DNA of 10,259 nt from the NCBI RefSeq assembly GCF_036402745.1, contig NZ_DASWSJ010000336.1, forward strand, positions 1-10,259, in the 5' to 3' direction. The notes under the pieces are model-generated. The model was given only the letters and a program-made list of their open reading frames with translations, was not told the origin of the DNA and did not search any database. This document shows, piece by piece, positions 1 through 5,086 of the stretch (position 1 is the stretch's first letter; each line of letters opens with the position of its first letter). The translations under genes and the position numbers were made by a program. Source of the DNA: Actinophytocola sp036402745. Lineage in GTDB: Bacteria > Actinomycetota > Actinomycetes > Mycobacteriales > Pseudonocardiaceae.

Positions 1-38
1 GACTCGTACACCAGCACCGCGGCGAACATCCTGGTCAT
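1..38 (-). CDS. 5' end of an unidentified leftward gene (partial)
   Basis: Reading leftward from 38 gives an open frame that begins MTRMFAAVLVYE and runs off the window edge, so only 12 complete codons are visible. I chose the ATG at 38-36 because a purine-rich GGGGGA (50-45) lies 6 nt upstream. An in-frame ATG at 44-42 would directly abut that Shine-Dalgarno, and another at 29-27 would lie 15 nt from it. A plausible promoter (95-67) precedes it. The product cannot be recognised from 12 residues. The gene is transcribed in the same direction as the glycosyltransferase operon to its right, but is separated from it by about 450 bp of repeats, so it is probably a separate unit. Confidence 0.4.
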   Translation of the reverse strand, partial: MTRMFAAVLVYE

Positions 39-66
39 GATCATTCCCCCGATCCGTCTCGGGACG

Positions 67-95
67 ACCGTAGATCGAGCGACGGCTCCTGGCCA
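67..95 (-). promoter_or_regulatory. Candidate sigma70-type promoter for the partial leftward gene
   Basis: On the minus strand, TGGCCA (95-90, four of six matches to TTGACA) lies 17 nt from TACGGT (72-67, which fits the actinobacterial TANNNT -10). This would start transcription near 60 and give a leader of roughly 20 nt that carries the GGGGGA ribosome-binding site. It is a pattern match only. Confidence 0.28.
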
Positions 96-203
96 TCGGG
101 AATCACCCCGAGATCGACCCGGACTCGAGGACACGTCCGGCAGACTCGGCCGCGCGACTCGTGATCCGCCAGACGCGCCCCAAGGCCTGTCTCGTAGATC
201 ATC

Positions 204-328
204 GGGTGAAGTCCTGCGCCGAGCACCGGAACCTCAGGGGACCGTGACGGCACCCAGCCACCACCCACCTCGATACCCACACCATCGCCGGGACGCAACG
301 CACACTTTAAATCCCGGGGAGGGGGACT
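204..328. repeat. Long intergenic repeat, copy 1 (125 bp)
   Basis: The copy starts GGGTGAAGTCCTGCGCC and ends near CCCGGGGAGGGGGACT. A second copy follows directly at 329 with no spacer. The two are almost identical over their full length apart from the internal duplication in copy 2 and a few substitutions around 260-296. Internal landmarks are the hyphenated palindrome CCGTGACGG (242-250), TTTAAA and CCCGGG. There is no coding potential and no transposase, so this is a non-autonomous or purely duplicative repeat. Confidence 0.85.
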
Positions 329-496
329 GGGTGAAGTCCTGCGCCGAGCACCGGAACCTCAGGGGACCGTGACGGCACCCAGCCACCATCCACCGGAACC
401 TCAGGGGACCGTGACGGCACCCAGCCACCATCCACCTCGATACCCGCACTATTCGCCGGAACGCAACGCACACTTTAAATCCCGGGGAGGCGGACT
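329..496. repeat. Long intergenic repeat, copy 2 (168 bp)
   Basis: This is a head-to-tail copy of the unit at 204-328. Its length equals the 125-bp unit plus a 42-bp internal tandem duplication plus one inserted base near 452. Its right edge (GGAGGCGGACT, ending at 496) lies inside the stop codon (497-495) of the glycosyltransferase gene, so repeat and gene meet within two bases. Confidence 0.85.
349..432. repeat. Perfect 42-bp tandem duplication inside copy 2
   Basis: Positions 349-390 and 391-432 are identical 42-bp blocks beginning CACCGGAACCTCAGGGG and ending GCCACCATC. The same block occurs once at 224-265 in copy 1, with a change at the end (CACC in place of CATC). Perfect identity suggests recent slippage or unequal exchange. 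Confidence 0.9.
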
Positions 497-1748
497 AGTC
501 GCGAAACGCGTTCCCGGTGGCGATCTTCGGGCGACCCAGCACCGGGTGCTCGCGGACGGCGGCCGCGCGGTACACCGCCACGGTGGACTCGGCGATGCCC
601 GTCCAGTTGAACTCCGTGCTCAGCCGGGCCTTCGCGGCGCGGGCGCGGCGGGCGGCGGCGGCCGGGTCGGCCAGCACGGTCCGGATGCCCGCCACGATCG
701 CGTCCACGTCGCCCGGCTCGACCGACAGGCCCGTCTCGCCGTCGACGACCAGCTCCGCCAGGCCGCCGGCGGTGGAGGCCACCAGGGGAGCGCCGGCCGC
801 GGCGGCCTCCAGGGCGACGATGCCGAACGGCTCGTAGCGGCTCGGCAGCACCACCACGTCGGCCGCCGCCAGCAGGGCCACCAGCGAGCGGTCCGGCAGG
901 TGCCCCACGAAGTCCACCGACCGCCGCACCCGCAGCTTGCGGGCCTGCTCCACGAGCGCCGCCGCCTGCACACCCTGGCCCGCCACCACCAGCCGGGCGC
1001 CGGGATGCGCGCGCCGCAGCCGGGGGAGCGCGGCCAGCAGGTCGTGCACGCCCTTCTCCCACTCCAGCCGGCCGAAGTACAGCACCAGCGGCGCCCCGTC
1101 GGGGCTGTGCCGGGCCCGCGCGGACCGGACCGCCGCCGCCGGGACGCGCCAGCCGCGCGGCTCGATGCCGTTGTGGATCACCGCGATGTCCGCCGGCTCC
1201 ACCTCGAACAGGTGCGCCACCTCGGCCCGCATCGCCGTGGAGCACGTGATGAGGCTGTCCGCCCGGTTCGCGAGCCACCACTCGACCGAGTGCACCTGCT
1301 GGTTCAGCCGCTGCGAGAGCCACCCGCTGTGCCGCCCGGCCTCCGTGGCGTGCATCGTCGCCACCAGCGGCACGCCGGCGTGCTCGGCCAGCGTGATCGC
1401 GGGGTGCGTGACGAGCCAGTCGTGCGCGTGGACGACGTCCGGGCGCCAGCCGTCGAACAACGCGAGGCCGGCGCGGATCATGCCGTGGCCCATCGCGAGC
1501 GTCCACGCCACGAGGTCCTTCTCGAACAGCAGGTGCGTCGGGTCCTCGGCGACCCGGATGACCCGCACGCCCTCGGGCACGGTGTCGGTCGTCGGGTGGG
1601 TGAGCGCGTCCGTGCCCGCCTCGGGCCGGCACAGCACGACCACCTCGTGCCCGAGCGACGTGAGGTGCCGGGCCAGCGCGTGCACGTGCCGCCCCAGCCC
1701 GCCGACGACGACCGGCGGGTACTCCCACGACAGCATCAGCACTCTCAC
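495..1748 (-). CDS. GT4-family alpha-glucan glucosyltransferase (Rv3032-like)
   Basis: A 417-residue GT-B glycosyltransferase that probably elongates an alpha-1,4-glucan in the cytosol from a nucleotide-activated glucose. The N-terminal GT4 domain opens with MLSWEYPPVVVGGLG (residues 5-19), the glycine loop of glycogen-synthase-like enzymes, followed by HAHDW (107-111). The C-terminal domain carries FGRLEWEKG (225-233), the phosphate-binding region with its conserved Arg and Lys, and the family EX7E motif, Glu306 to Glu314, within EPFGIVALE. From memory it matches M. tuberculosis Rv3032 closely and at similar length. Rv3032 is implicated in MGLP elongation and also contributes to glycogen. 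The GTG start at 1748 overlaps the TGA of the branching-enzyme gene by 4 bp (GTGA), which suggests translational coupling, and the conserved MRVLMLSWEYPP begins exactly there. The open frame extends upstream to 2684, but that part only mirrors the branching-enzyme gene. A housekeeping glycogen role is the main alternative. Confidence 0.93.
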   Translation of the reverse strand: MRVLMLSWEYPPVVVGGLGRHVHALARHLTSLGHEVVVLCRPEAGTDALTHPTTDTVPEGVRVIRVAEDPTHLLFEKDLVAWTLAMGHGMIRAGLALFDGWRPDVVHAHDWLVTHPAITLAEHAGVPLVATMHATEAGRHSGWLSQRLNQQVHSVEWWLANRADSLITCSTAMRAEVAHLFEVEPADIAVIHNGIEPRGWRVPAAAVRSARARHSPDGAPLVLYFGRLEWEKGVHDLLAALPRLRRAHPGARLVVAGQGVQAAALVEQARKLRVRRSVDFVGHLPDRSLVALLAAADVVVLPSRYEPFGIVALEAAAAGAPLVASTAGGLAELVVDGETGLSVEPGDVDAIVAGIRTVLADPAAAARRARAAKARLSTEFNWTGIAESTVAVYRAAAVREHPVLGRPKIATGNAFRD

Positions 1749-3250
1749 GAGACCAACCCCCGAGCGTCCAGGTGCCCGAACACGCCGTCCTCGGCACGCA
1801 GCTCGCCGGCGCGGCCGCGGGCCCCCGACCGCTGGCCCGCGCGGATCATGCCGGCCAGCTCGCCGAACCGGTCGCCGTGCACCTTCGCCCGGCGGCGCGC
1901 GTAGTCGGCCGCCGAATCCTTCGTGACCATGAACGCCCAGTCGCTCGACAGCGTCAGCAACGCCTCGCGCACCAGCTGGTCCCGCGCGGGGTCGCGGACC
2001 GCCGGGTCCTGCGGCGGGAGCGCGAGCAGCTCGTCCTGCACTGCCGCGCCCGCGGCCACCAGGTCGGACACCTGTTCGCCGTCCCACACCCGCCAGTCCT
2101 TGCCCGACCCCCACGACGACGCCGGCAGCTCCACCGGCGCGCCGACGTGCCCGGCATCGACCGCCCCGCGCAGCGTCGTGACCCGCACGCCCGCCGCCGG
2201 CAGCCCGCGGAGCACGGCCTCGAGCCACGCCGGGCCCTCGTGCCACCAGTGGCCGAACAGCTCGGTGTCGTAGGCGGCGACCACGAGCCCCGGCGTGCCG
2301 TGCCGGTCGCGCAGCGAGCGCAGCCGGGCGAGCACCGTGGCGACGAAGTCCGCGGCGTGCCGGGCCACCGCCTCGGCCGCGAGCGCCGGGTCGTAGGGCC
2401 GTTTCCCGTCCGGCGGCACCTGCTTGCCGGTGACCCGCGCGGGTTTGAGCCCGCTGGGGTGGTCGTAGGTGTGGAAGTCGCGGTAGGCGGCGTCGCCGGG
2501 GTAGCCGGCCTTCGGCGACCAGACCCGGTAGGTCACCTCGAGGTCGCGGCCGAAACACACGACGCCGGAGTCGCCGACCGGGTGGCCCGCGTGCGTGTCG
2601 CCGTGCAGGGCCGGGCCGTCCACGAGGAACCGCTCGACCCCCGCGGCCGCGTAGCCGTCCTCCATGCCCGGCGCGTAACCGCACTCCGGCGCCCAGATCC
2701 CGCGTGGTGCCCGGCCGATCCGCCGGGCGGTGTCGTCGAGCCCGGTGCGCAGCGCGAACCGGCGCACGGGCGCGCGCAGCAGCGGCTGGAACGGGTGCGT
2801 GGCCGGACCGCCGAGGAGCTCGATGACGCCACTGTCGACCAGCGGGCGCAGCACGGGGGAGAAGCCGTGCCGCCAGGTGGTCGCGAACCCGGCGAGCGCA
2901 TGGCCCGCGGCGCGGTACTCGGCGGCGGCGAGGTCACGCAGCAGCGGATCGTCGCGCTGCCAGCGGGTCGCCGCGTACTGGGCGCGCAGCTGCCAGTTGC
3001 CGAGCCAGTCGTGGACCGAGCGCAGCGCGTAGGGGTCGTCGAGCTGCGCGGCGAGGACCGGGGTGACGCCGAGGGTGAGGACGTCGCGGTGGCCTTCGGC
3101 GCCGAGCCGGCGGACGAGGTCGACGACGGGGAGGTAGGAGTGCGCCCACGCCTGGTAGAGCCATTCCTCGCCGACCGGCCAGGTGCCGTGGTGGGGGAGC
3201 CAGGGCAGGTGGCTGTGCAGCACCAGGCAGAACGAGCCCTCCGCCGTCAT
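1745..3250 (-). CDS. GH57-family 1,4-alpha-glucan branching enzyme (Rv3031-like)
   Basis: A 501-residue GH57 enzyme expected to cut alpha-1,4-glucan and rejoin the piece by an alpha-1,6 bond, so introducing branches. All five GH57 conserved regions can be placed: LHSHLPW (11-17); GGPATHPFQPLL (147-158); WAPECGY (186-192), with Glu189 as the expected nucleophile; YDTELFGHWW (327-336), with Asp328 as the expected acid/base; and SSDWAFMVTKDSA (435-447). A helical DUF1957-type C-terminal region follows the catalytic barrel. There is no signal peptide, so it acts in the cytosol. Length is close to the mycobacterial homologue Rv3031 (about 526 residues, from memory). The ATG overlaps the methyltransferase stop (ATGA, 3250-3247), and its own TGA overlaps the glycosyltransferase GTG. 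Four-base overlaps on both sides argue for one tightly coupled unit making one polymer. GH57 also contains amylases and 4-alpha-glucanotransferases, but partner and motifs favour branching. Confidence 0.92.
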   Translation of the reverse strand: MTAEGSFCLVLHSHLPWLPHHGTWPVGEEWLYQAWAHSYLPVVDLVRRLGAEGHRDVLTLGVTPVLAAQLDDPYALRSVHDWLGNWQLRAQYAATRWQRDDPLLRDLAAAEYRAAGHALAGFATTWRHGFSPVLRPLVDSGVIELLGGPATHPFQPLLRAPVRRFALRTGLDDTARRIGRAPRGIWAPECGYAPGMEDGYAAAGVERFLVDGPALHGDTHAGHPVGDSGVVCFGRDLEVTYRVWSPKAGYPGDAAYRDFHTYDHPSGLKPARVTGKQVPPDGKRPYDPALAAEAVARHAADFVATVLARLRSLRDRHGTPGLVVAAYDTELFGHWWHEGPAWLEAVLRGLPAAGVRVTTLRGAVDAGHVGAPVELPASSWGSGKDWRVWDGEQVSDLVAAGAAVQDELLALPPQDPAVRDPARDQLVREALLTLSSDWAFMVTKDSAADYARRRAKVHGDRFGELAGMIRAGQRSGARGRAGELRAEDGVFGHLDARGLVS

Positions 3251-4005
3251 GGGCGCCCCGCCACGGCGACGATGTCCAAACAGGACTCCAGGTCACCGGT
3301 CCCGACGGCGAAGTCCGCCGCGGTCACGCCGGCGACCGCCGCCCGCAGGTCCGCGGGCCACGGCGTGCCGGCCACCGCGACCGCCACCTGCGCGTCGATG
3401 ATCGACCCGCCGAGCCCGGCGTCCAGCCCGCGCAGCCGGGGTCCGTGCGAGAGCCCGCCGAGGTACTCCACCGCGAAGCCCGCCGCGCGCAGCAGCTCGT
3501 CCATTTCCGACGGTGCGAGCTCCCTGGTGTGAAAGGGGTTCAGCGGGGTGTCCCGGCCGGGGGAGAAGGTGATCCGGTTCGGCGTGGTGACGAGCAGCCG
3601 CCCGCCGGGCCGCAGCACCCGGAAGCACTCCCGCAGGAACCCGGCCTGGTCCCAGAGGTGCTCGATGACCTGCAGGTTGGCCACGACGTCCACAGTGGAC
3701 TGCCGCAGCGGCAGCGACGCGAGGTTGCCGCGCACCGCCCGCACCCGTGGGTACACCCGCGCGACGTGCGCGGCGGTCAGGACGTCGTAGTCGAGCCCGA
3801 CCACGAGCCGCGCGTCGGTCGCCAGCAGGTCGGCCCCGTAGCCCTCCCCGCACCCGGCCTCGAGCACGACGGCGTTCACGCAGTGCCGCCGCAGGGCGAG
3901 ATAGGCCGCCTCGTGCCGCCGGAACCAATAATTTTCCTCGACGATCCCGGGCACGGTGCGCTCGCCGGTCAGGGGCAGCTGCGCGACAGCGGGCTCGGAT
4001 ACCAC
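3247..4005 (-). CDS. Class I SAM-dependent methyltransferase (Rv3030-like, probable sugar O-methyltransferase)
   Basis: A 252-residue Rossmann-fold methyltransferase. Motif I is VLEAGCGEGYGA (47-58), the acidic residue after strand 2 is Asp72 in VVGLDYD, motif post-I/II lies in VDVVANLQVIEHL (105-117), and LRPGGRLLVTTPNR (131-144) with PFHTREL (157-163) is typical of Methyltransf_11/UbiE-like enzymes. The substrate cannot be read from sequence. Its homologue next to the GT4/GH57 pair in mycobacteria is proposed to O-methylate glucose residues of MGLP, and the ATGA overlap with the branching-enzyme gene here supports a glucan substrate. The start is GTG at 4005, with no Shine-Dalgarno. Instead TAACCT sits 6 nt upstream, suggesting a leaderless transcript. 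The N-terminal LTGERTVPG and ENYWFRRHEAAY stretches are well conserved in the family as I recall it, which supports this start. A methyltransferase for another small molecule remains possible. Confidence 0.85.
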   Translation of the reverse strand: MVSEPAVAQLPLTGERTVPGIVEENYWFRRHEAAYLALRRHCVNAVVLEAGCGEGYGADLLATDARLVVGLDYDVLTAAHVARVYPRVRAVRGNLASLPLRQSTVDVVANLQVIEHLWDQAGFLRECFRVLRPGGRLLVTTPNRITFSPGRDTPLNPFHTRELAPSEMDELLRAAGFAVEYLGGLSHGPRLRGLDAGLGGSIIDAQVAVAVAGTPWPADLRAAVAGVTAADFAVGTGDLESCLDIVAVAGRP

Positions 4006-4011
4006 CGAGGC

Positions 4012-4017
4012 AGGTTA
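4012..4017 (-). promoter_or_regulatory. -10 element for leaderless expression of the methyltransferase gene
   Basis: On the minus strand TAACCT (TANNNT) ends exactly 6 nt before the GTG at 4005, so RNA would begin at or within one base of the start codon. No good -35 is present (CTAACC at 17 nt). This could be an internal promoter that lets the methyltransferase-GH57-GT4 genes be expressed without degV. Confidence 0.4.
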
Positions 4018-4039
4018 CTACGGGGTAGATAACCGGTTA
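4013..4039. promoter_or_regulatory. Compound inverted repeat over the methyltransferase promoter
   Basis: GGTTACTAC (4013-4021) and GTAGATAACC (4025-4034) are inverted arms with one bulged base. TAACCGGTTA (4030-4039) is a perfect 10-bp palindrome that shares the middle arm. Three GGTTA half-sites in alternating orientation therefore cover the -10 region and reach the degV stop codon (TAA, 4039-4037). This looks more like a repressor operator than a terminator, since the stems are AT-containing with no T-tract. The regulator is unknown. Confidence 0.4.
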
Positions 4040-4879
4040 GGTCGGCGAGATGGTGATCCCTACCGCGCCCGGGCCGACGTGCACCCCGATCGTCGAGCTG
4101 ACCTCGGTGAACGTCACCTCGCGGGCGTCCGGGATCCGGCCGCGCAGCTTGGCCAGCACGTTGCTCGCCCGCGCCGGCGCGCCGAAGTGCTCGATCGCGA
4201 TGTCGACCTGGCGGCCGCCGGCCCTCTTGACCGCGGCGTCGACCAGCCGGCGCAGCGCGCGCTCGGCGCCGAGCACTCGCTCCAGCGGCGCGACCTGGCC
4301 GTTGACCATCGTCAGCAGGGGCTTGAGGGACAGGGCGGTGCCGAGCATCGCCGTCGCCGCGCCGATGCGGCCGCCCCTGCGCAGGTACTCGAGCGTGTCG
4401 ACGTAGATCAGCTCCGAGCTGGTCTCGAGCCGCCGCGCCAGCGCGTCCAGCACCCGCCGCGAGCCGCCGCCCGCGCCGGCGACCCGGGCCGCGGCGAGCA
4501 CCGCGTAGCCGAGGCTCATCCCGGTGGTCCCGGAGTCGACCAGGTGCACGGGGATGCGGGCCTGCGCGGCCGCCTGCCGGGCGACCTCGATGGTCTCCGA
4601 CTGGCGCCCGGAGATGTGCACCGACACCACCTCGTCGACCCCGTGGTTGGCGTGATCCTGGTACGCCCACAGGAATCCCCCGGGATCGGGGGGCGCGGTG
4701 GTGACGTTCACATCTCGCTCGAGCGCCCTGACCAGCAGCTCCTTCGGCACCACGTGCTCGGCCCGCAGGTGTTCGCCGATCCTGATCTGCATCGGGACGA
4801 CAGTGATTCCCCACTGTGCGGCCAACGCGGCAGGAATGCTCGAGGTCGAATCGGTCACCAAACCAACACGGCCAGACAT
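4037..4879 (-). CDS. DegV-family fatty-acid-binding protein
   Basis: A 280-residue cytosolic DegV-family protein. Family members bind a free fatty acid and in Firmicutes serve as FakB partners of a fatty-acid kinase. Signs of the family are VGLVTDSTSSIP at the N-terminus (5-16; Asp10-Ser11-Thr12 near the lipid head group), TTAPPDP (60-66), VHISGRQSET (87-96), VDSGTTGMSLGYAV (114-127), TLEYLRRGGRIG (162-173), KPLLTMVNG (186-194) and IGVHVGPGAVG (264-274). The usual SSxLSGTY loop is altered to ISGRQSETIE. I chose ATG 4879 because the conserved core starts at once and a -10 hexamer lies 6 nt upstream. A GTG at 4897 would add six residues (MSYRVF) but lies inside an inverted repeat and upstream of that -10. 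It is 31 bp from the methyltransferase gene on the same strand, so co-transcription is likely. No FakA kinase gene is in the window, so its ligand use here is inferred. Confidence 0.9.
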   Translation of the reverse strand: MSGRVGLVTDSTSSIPAALAAQWGITVVPMQIRIGEHLRAEHVVPKELLVRALERDVNVTTAPPDPGGFLWAYQDHANHGVDEVVSVHISGRQSETIEVARQAAAQARIPVHLVDSGTTGMSLGYAVLAAARVAGAGGGSRRVLDALARRLETSSELIYVDTLEYLRRGGRIGAATAMLGTALSLKPLLTMVNGQVAPLERVLGAERALRRLVDAAVKRAGGRQVDIAIEHFGAPARASNVLAKLRGRIPDAREVTFTEVSSTIGVHVGPGAVGITISPT

Positions 4880-4885
4880 GAATAC

Positions 4886-4891
4886 ACGGTA
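4886..4891 (-). promoter_or_regulatory. -10 element for leaderless expression of the degV-like gene
   Basis: On the minus strand TACCGT (TANNNT) ends exactly 6 nt before the ATG at 4879. No Shine-Dalgarno precedes that ATG. The -35 region is weak and occupied by an inverted repeat. The spacing is the same as at the methyltransferase start. Confidence 0.42.
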
Positions 4892-4892
4892 A

Positions 4893-4934
4893 CTCACCCA
4901 TTCGGGTGAGCGCCGTCACCTCCACCTGGGTGAC
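4893..4934. promoter_or_regulatory. Cluster of inverted GGGTGA half-sites upstream of the degV-like gene
   Basis: CTCACCC (4893-4899), 4-nt gap, GGGTGAG (4904-4910) is a perfect 7-bp inverted repeat immediately upstream of the -10. Next to it GTCACC (4915-4920) and GGTGAC (4929-4934) form a 6-bp inverted repeat with an 8-nt gap. Four related half-sites within 42 bp, in the -35/spacer area, are placed as expected for a repressor or dimeric activator of the leftward operon. As an RNA hairpin it would precede the start of a leaderless message, so a DNA operator is the better reading. Confidence 0.42.
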
Positions 4935-4951
4935 AACTGAGGAGCCGGTAA

Positions 4952-4967
4952 GCTACTGATTAGTAAC
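4952..4967. promoter_or_regulatory. Candidate operator upstream of the etfBA promoter
   Basis: TACT-GATT-AGTA (4954-4965) is an inverted repeat that extends to a G/C pair at 4952/4967 with one mismatch between. It lies in an AT-rich patch, 40 bp upstream of the candidate etfB -35. On the minus strand it reads GTTACTAATCAGTAGC and resembles GTTACTACGGGGTAGA at 4014-4029. The shape suits a TetR- or GntR-type dimer. The regulator is not in the window. Confidence 0.38.
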
Positions 4968-5007
4968 ATGCAGGTGGCCAATCACACCGTGCCAACGCAC
5001 GGCCCGC

Positions 5008-5036
5008 GTGGCAAGGTCGGGCCAACCTCGTATTCT
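5008..5036 (+). promoter_or_regulatory. Candidate promoter for etfBA
   Basis: GTGGCA (5008-5013, four of six matches to TTGACA) and TATTCT (5031-5036, TANNNT) are separated by 17 nt. TATTCT begins the run TATTCTTTTG (5031-5040), an AT-rich island in very GC-rich surroundings. Predicted transcription start near 5043 gives a leader of about 45 nt with an ordinary ribosome-binding site. Confidence 0.42.
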
Positions 5037-5075
5037 TTTGTCGCGCAAGCCGAATGGGCTCGTCATCGGGAGGTC

Positions 5076-5079
5076 GGAG
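5076..5079 (+). promoter_or_regulatory. Ribosome-binding site that fixes the etfB start
   Basis: GGAG lies 7 nt before the ATG at 5087. An in-frame ATG at 5054 has no such site and would add an unconserved 11-residue tail, so 5087 is preferred. Confidence 0.6.
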
Positions 5080-5086
5080 CAGACCC

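Larger units (their letters stand above)
39..494. other. Gene-free region dominated by repeats
   Basis: No believable gene lies between the leftward start codon at 38 and the glycosyltransferase stop codon at 497-495. Positions 39-95 hold the ribosome-binding site and candidate promoter of the leftward gene. I see nothing recognisable in 96-203. Positions 204-496 are two copies of a roughly 125-bp repeat. Open frames across this stretch, including a repetitive one on the minus strand at 234-473, arise from the repeats themselves and lack a ribosome-binding site. I see no convincing hairpin-plus-T-tract terminator for the glycosyltransferase operon. Confidence 0.6.

Noticed and set aside
204..496. 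Possible CRISPR array from repeated blocks
   Set aside because: There are only two long units in direct contact, with no unique spacers and no cas genes. The internal 42-bp blocks touch each other without a spacer.
204..496. Insertion sequence or MITE
   Set aside because: The copies are direct tandem repeats without clear terminal inverted repeats, target duplications or a transposase fragment.
369..1904. A 511-codon plus-strand open frame opposite the glycosyltransferase gene
   Set aside because: It is a compositional shadow dominated by Arg, Gly, Ala, His and Val with no recognisable motif, and it starts inside the intergenic repeat.
1749..2684. Two-domain fusion suggested by the long frame running from 2684 into the glycosyltransferase
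   Set aside because: The extra 312 codons are the out-of-frame mirror of the GH57 gene, and the conserved enzyme start lies at 1748 with a GTGA overlap.
1772..3532. A 586-codon plus-strand open frame opposite the branching-enzyme gene
   Set aside because: It is antisense to a gene with all GH57 motifs, is low in complexity and has no ribosome-binding site or family features.
4893..4934. Rho-independent terminator from the GGGTGA inverted repeats
   Set aside because: It lies between divergent starts with no gene ending there, has no T-tract, and fits an operator better.
5054..5086. Upstream ATG at 5054 as the etfB start
   Set aside because: It adds an unconserved 11-residue tail, has no ribosome-binding site, and would read through the GGAG that serves ATG 5087.
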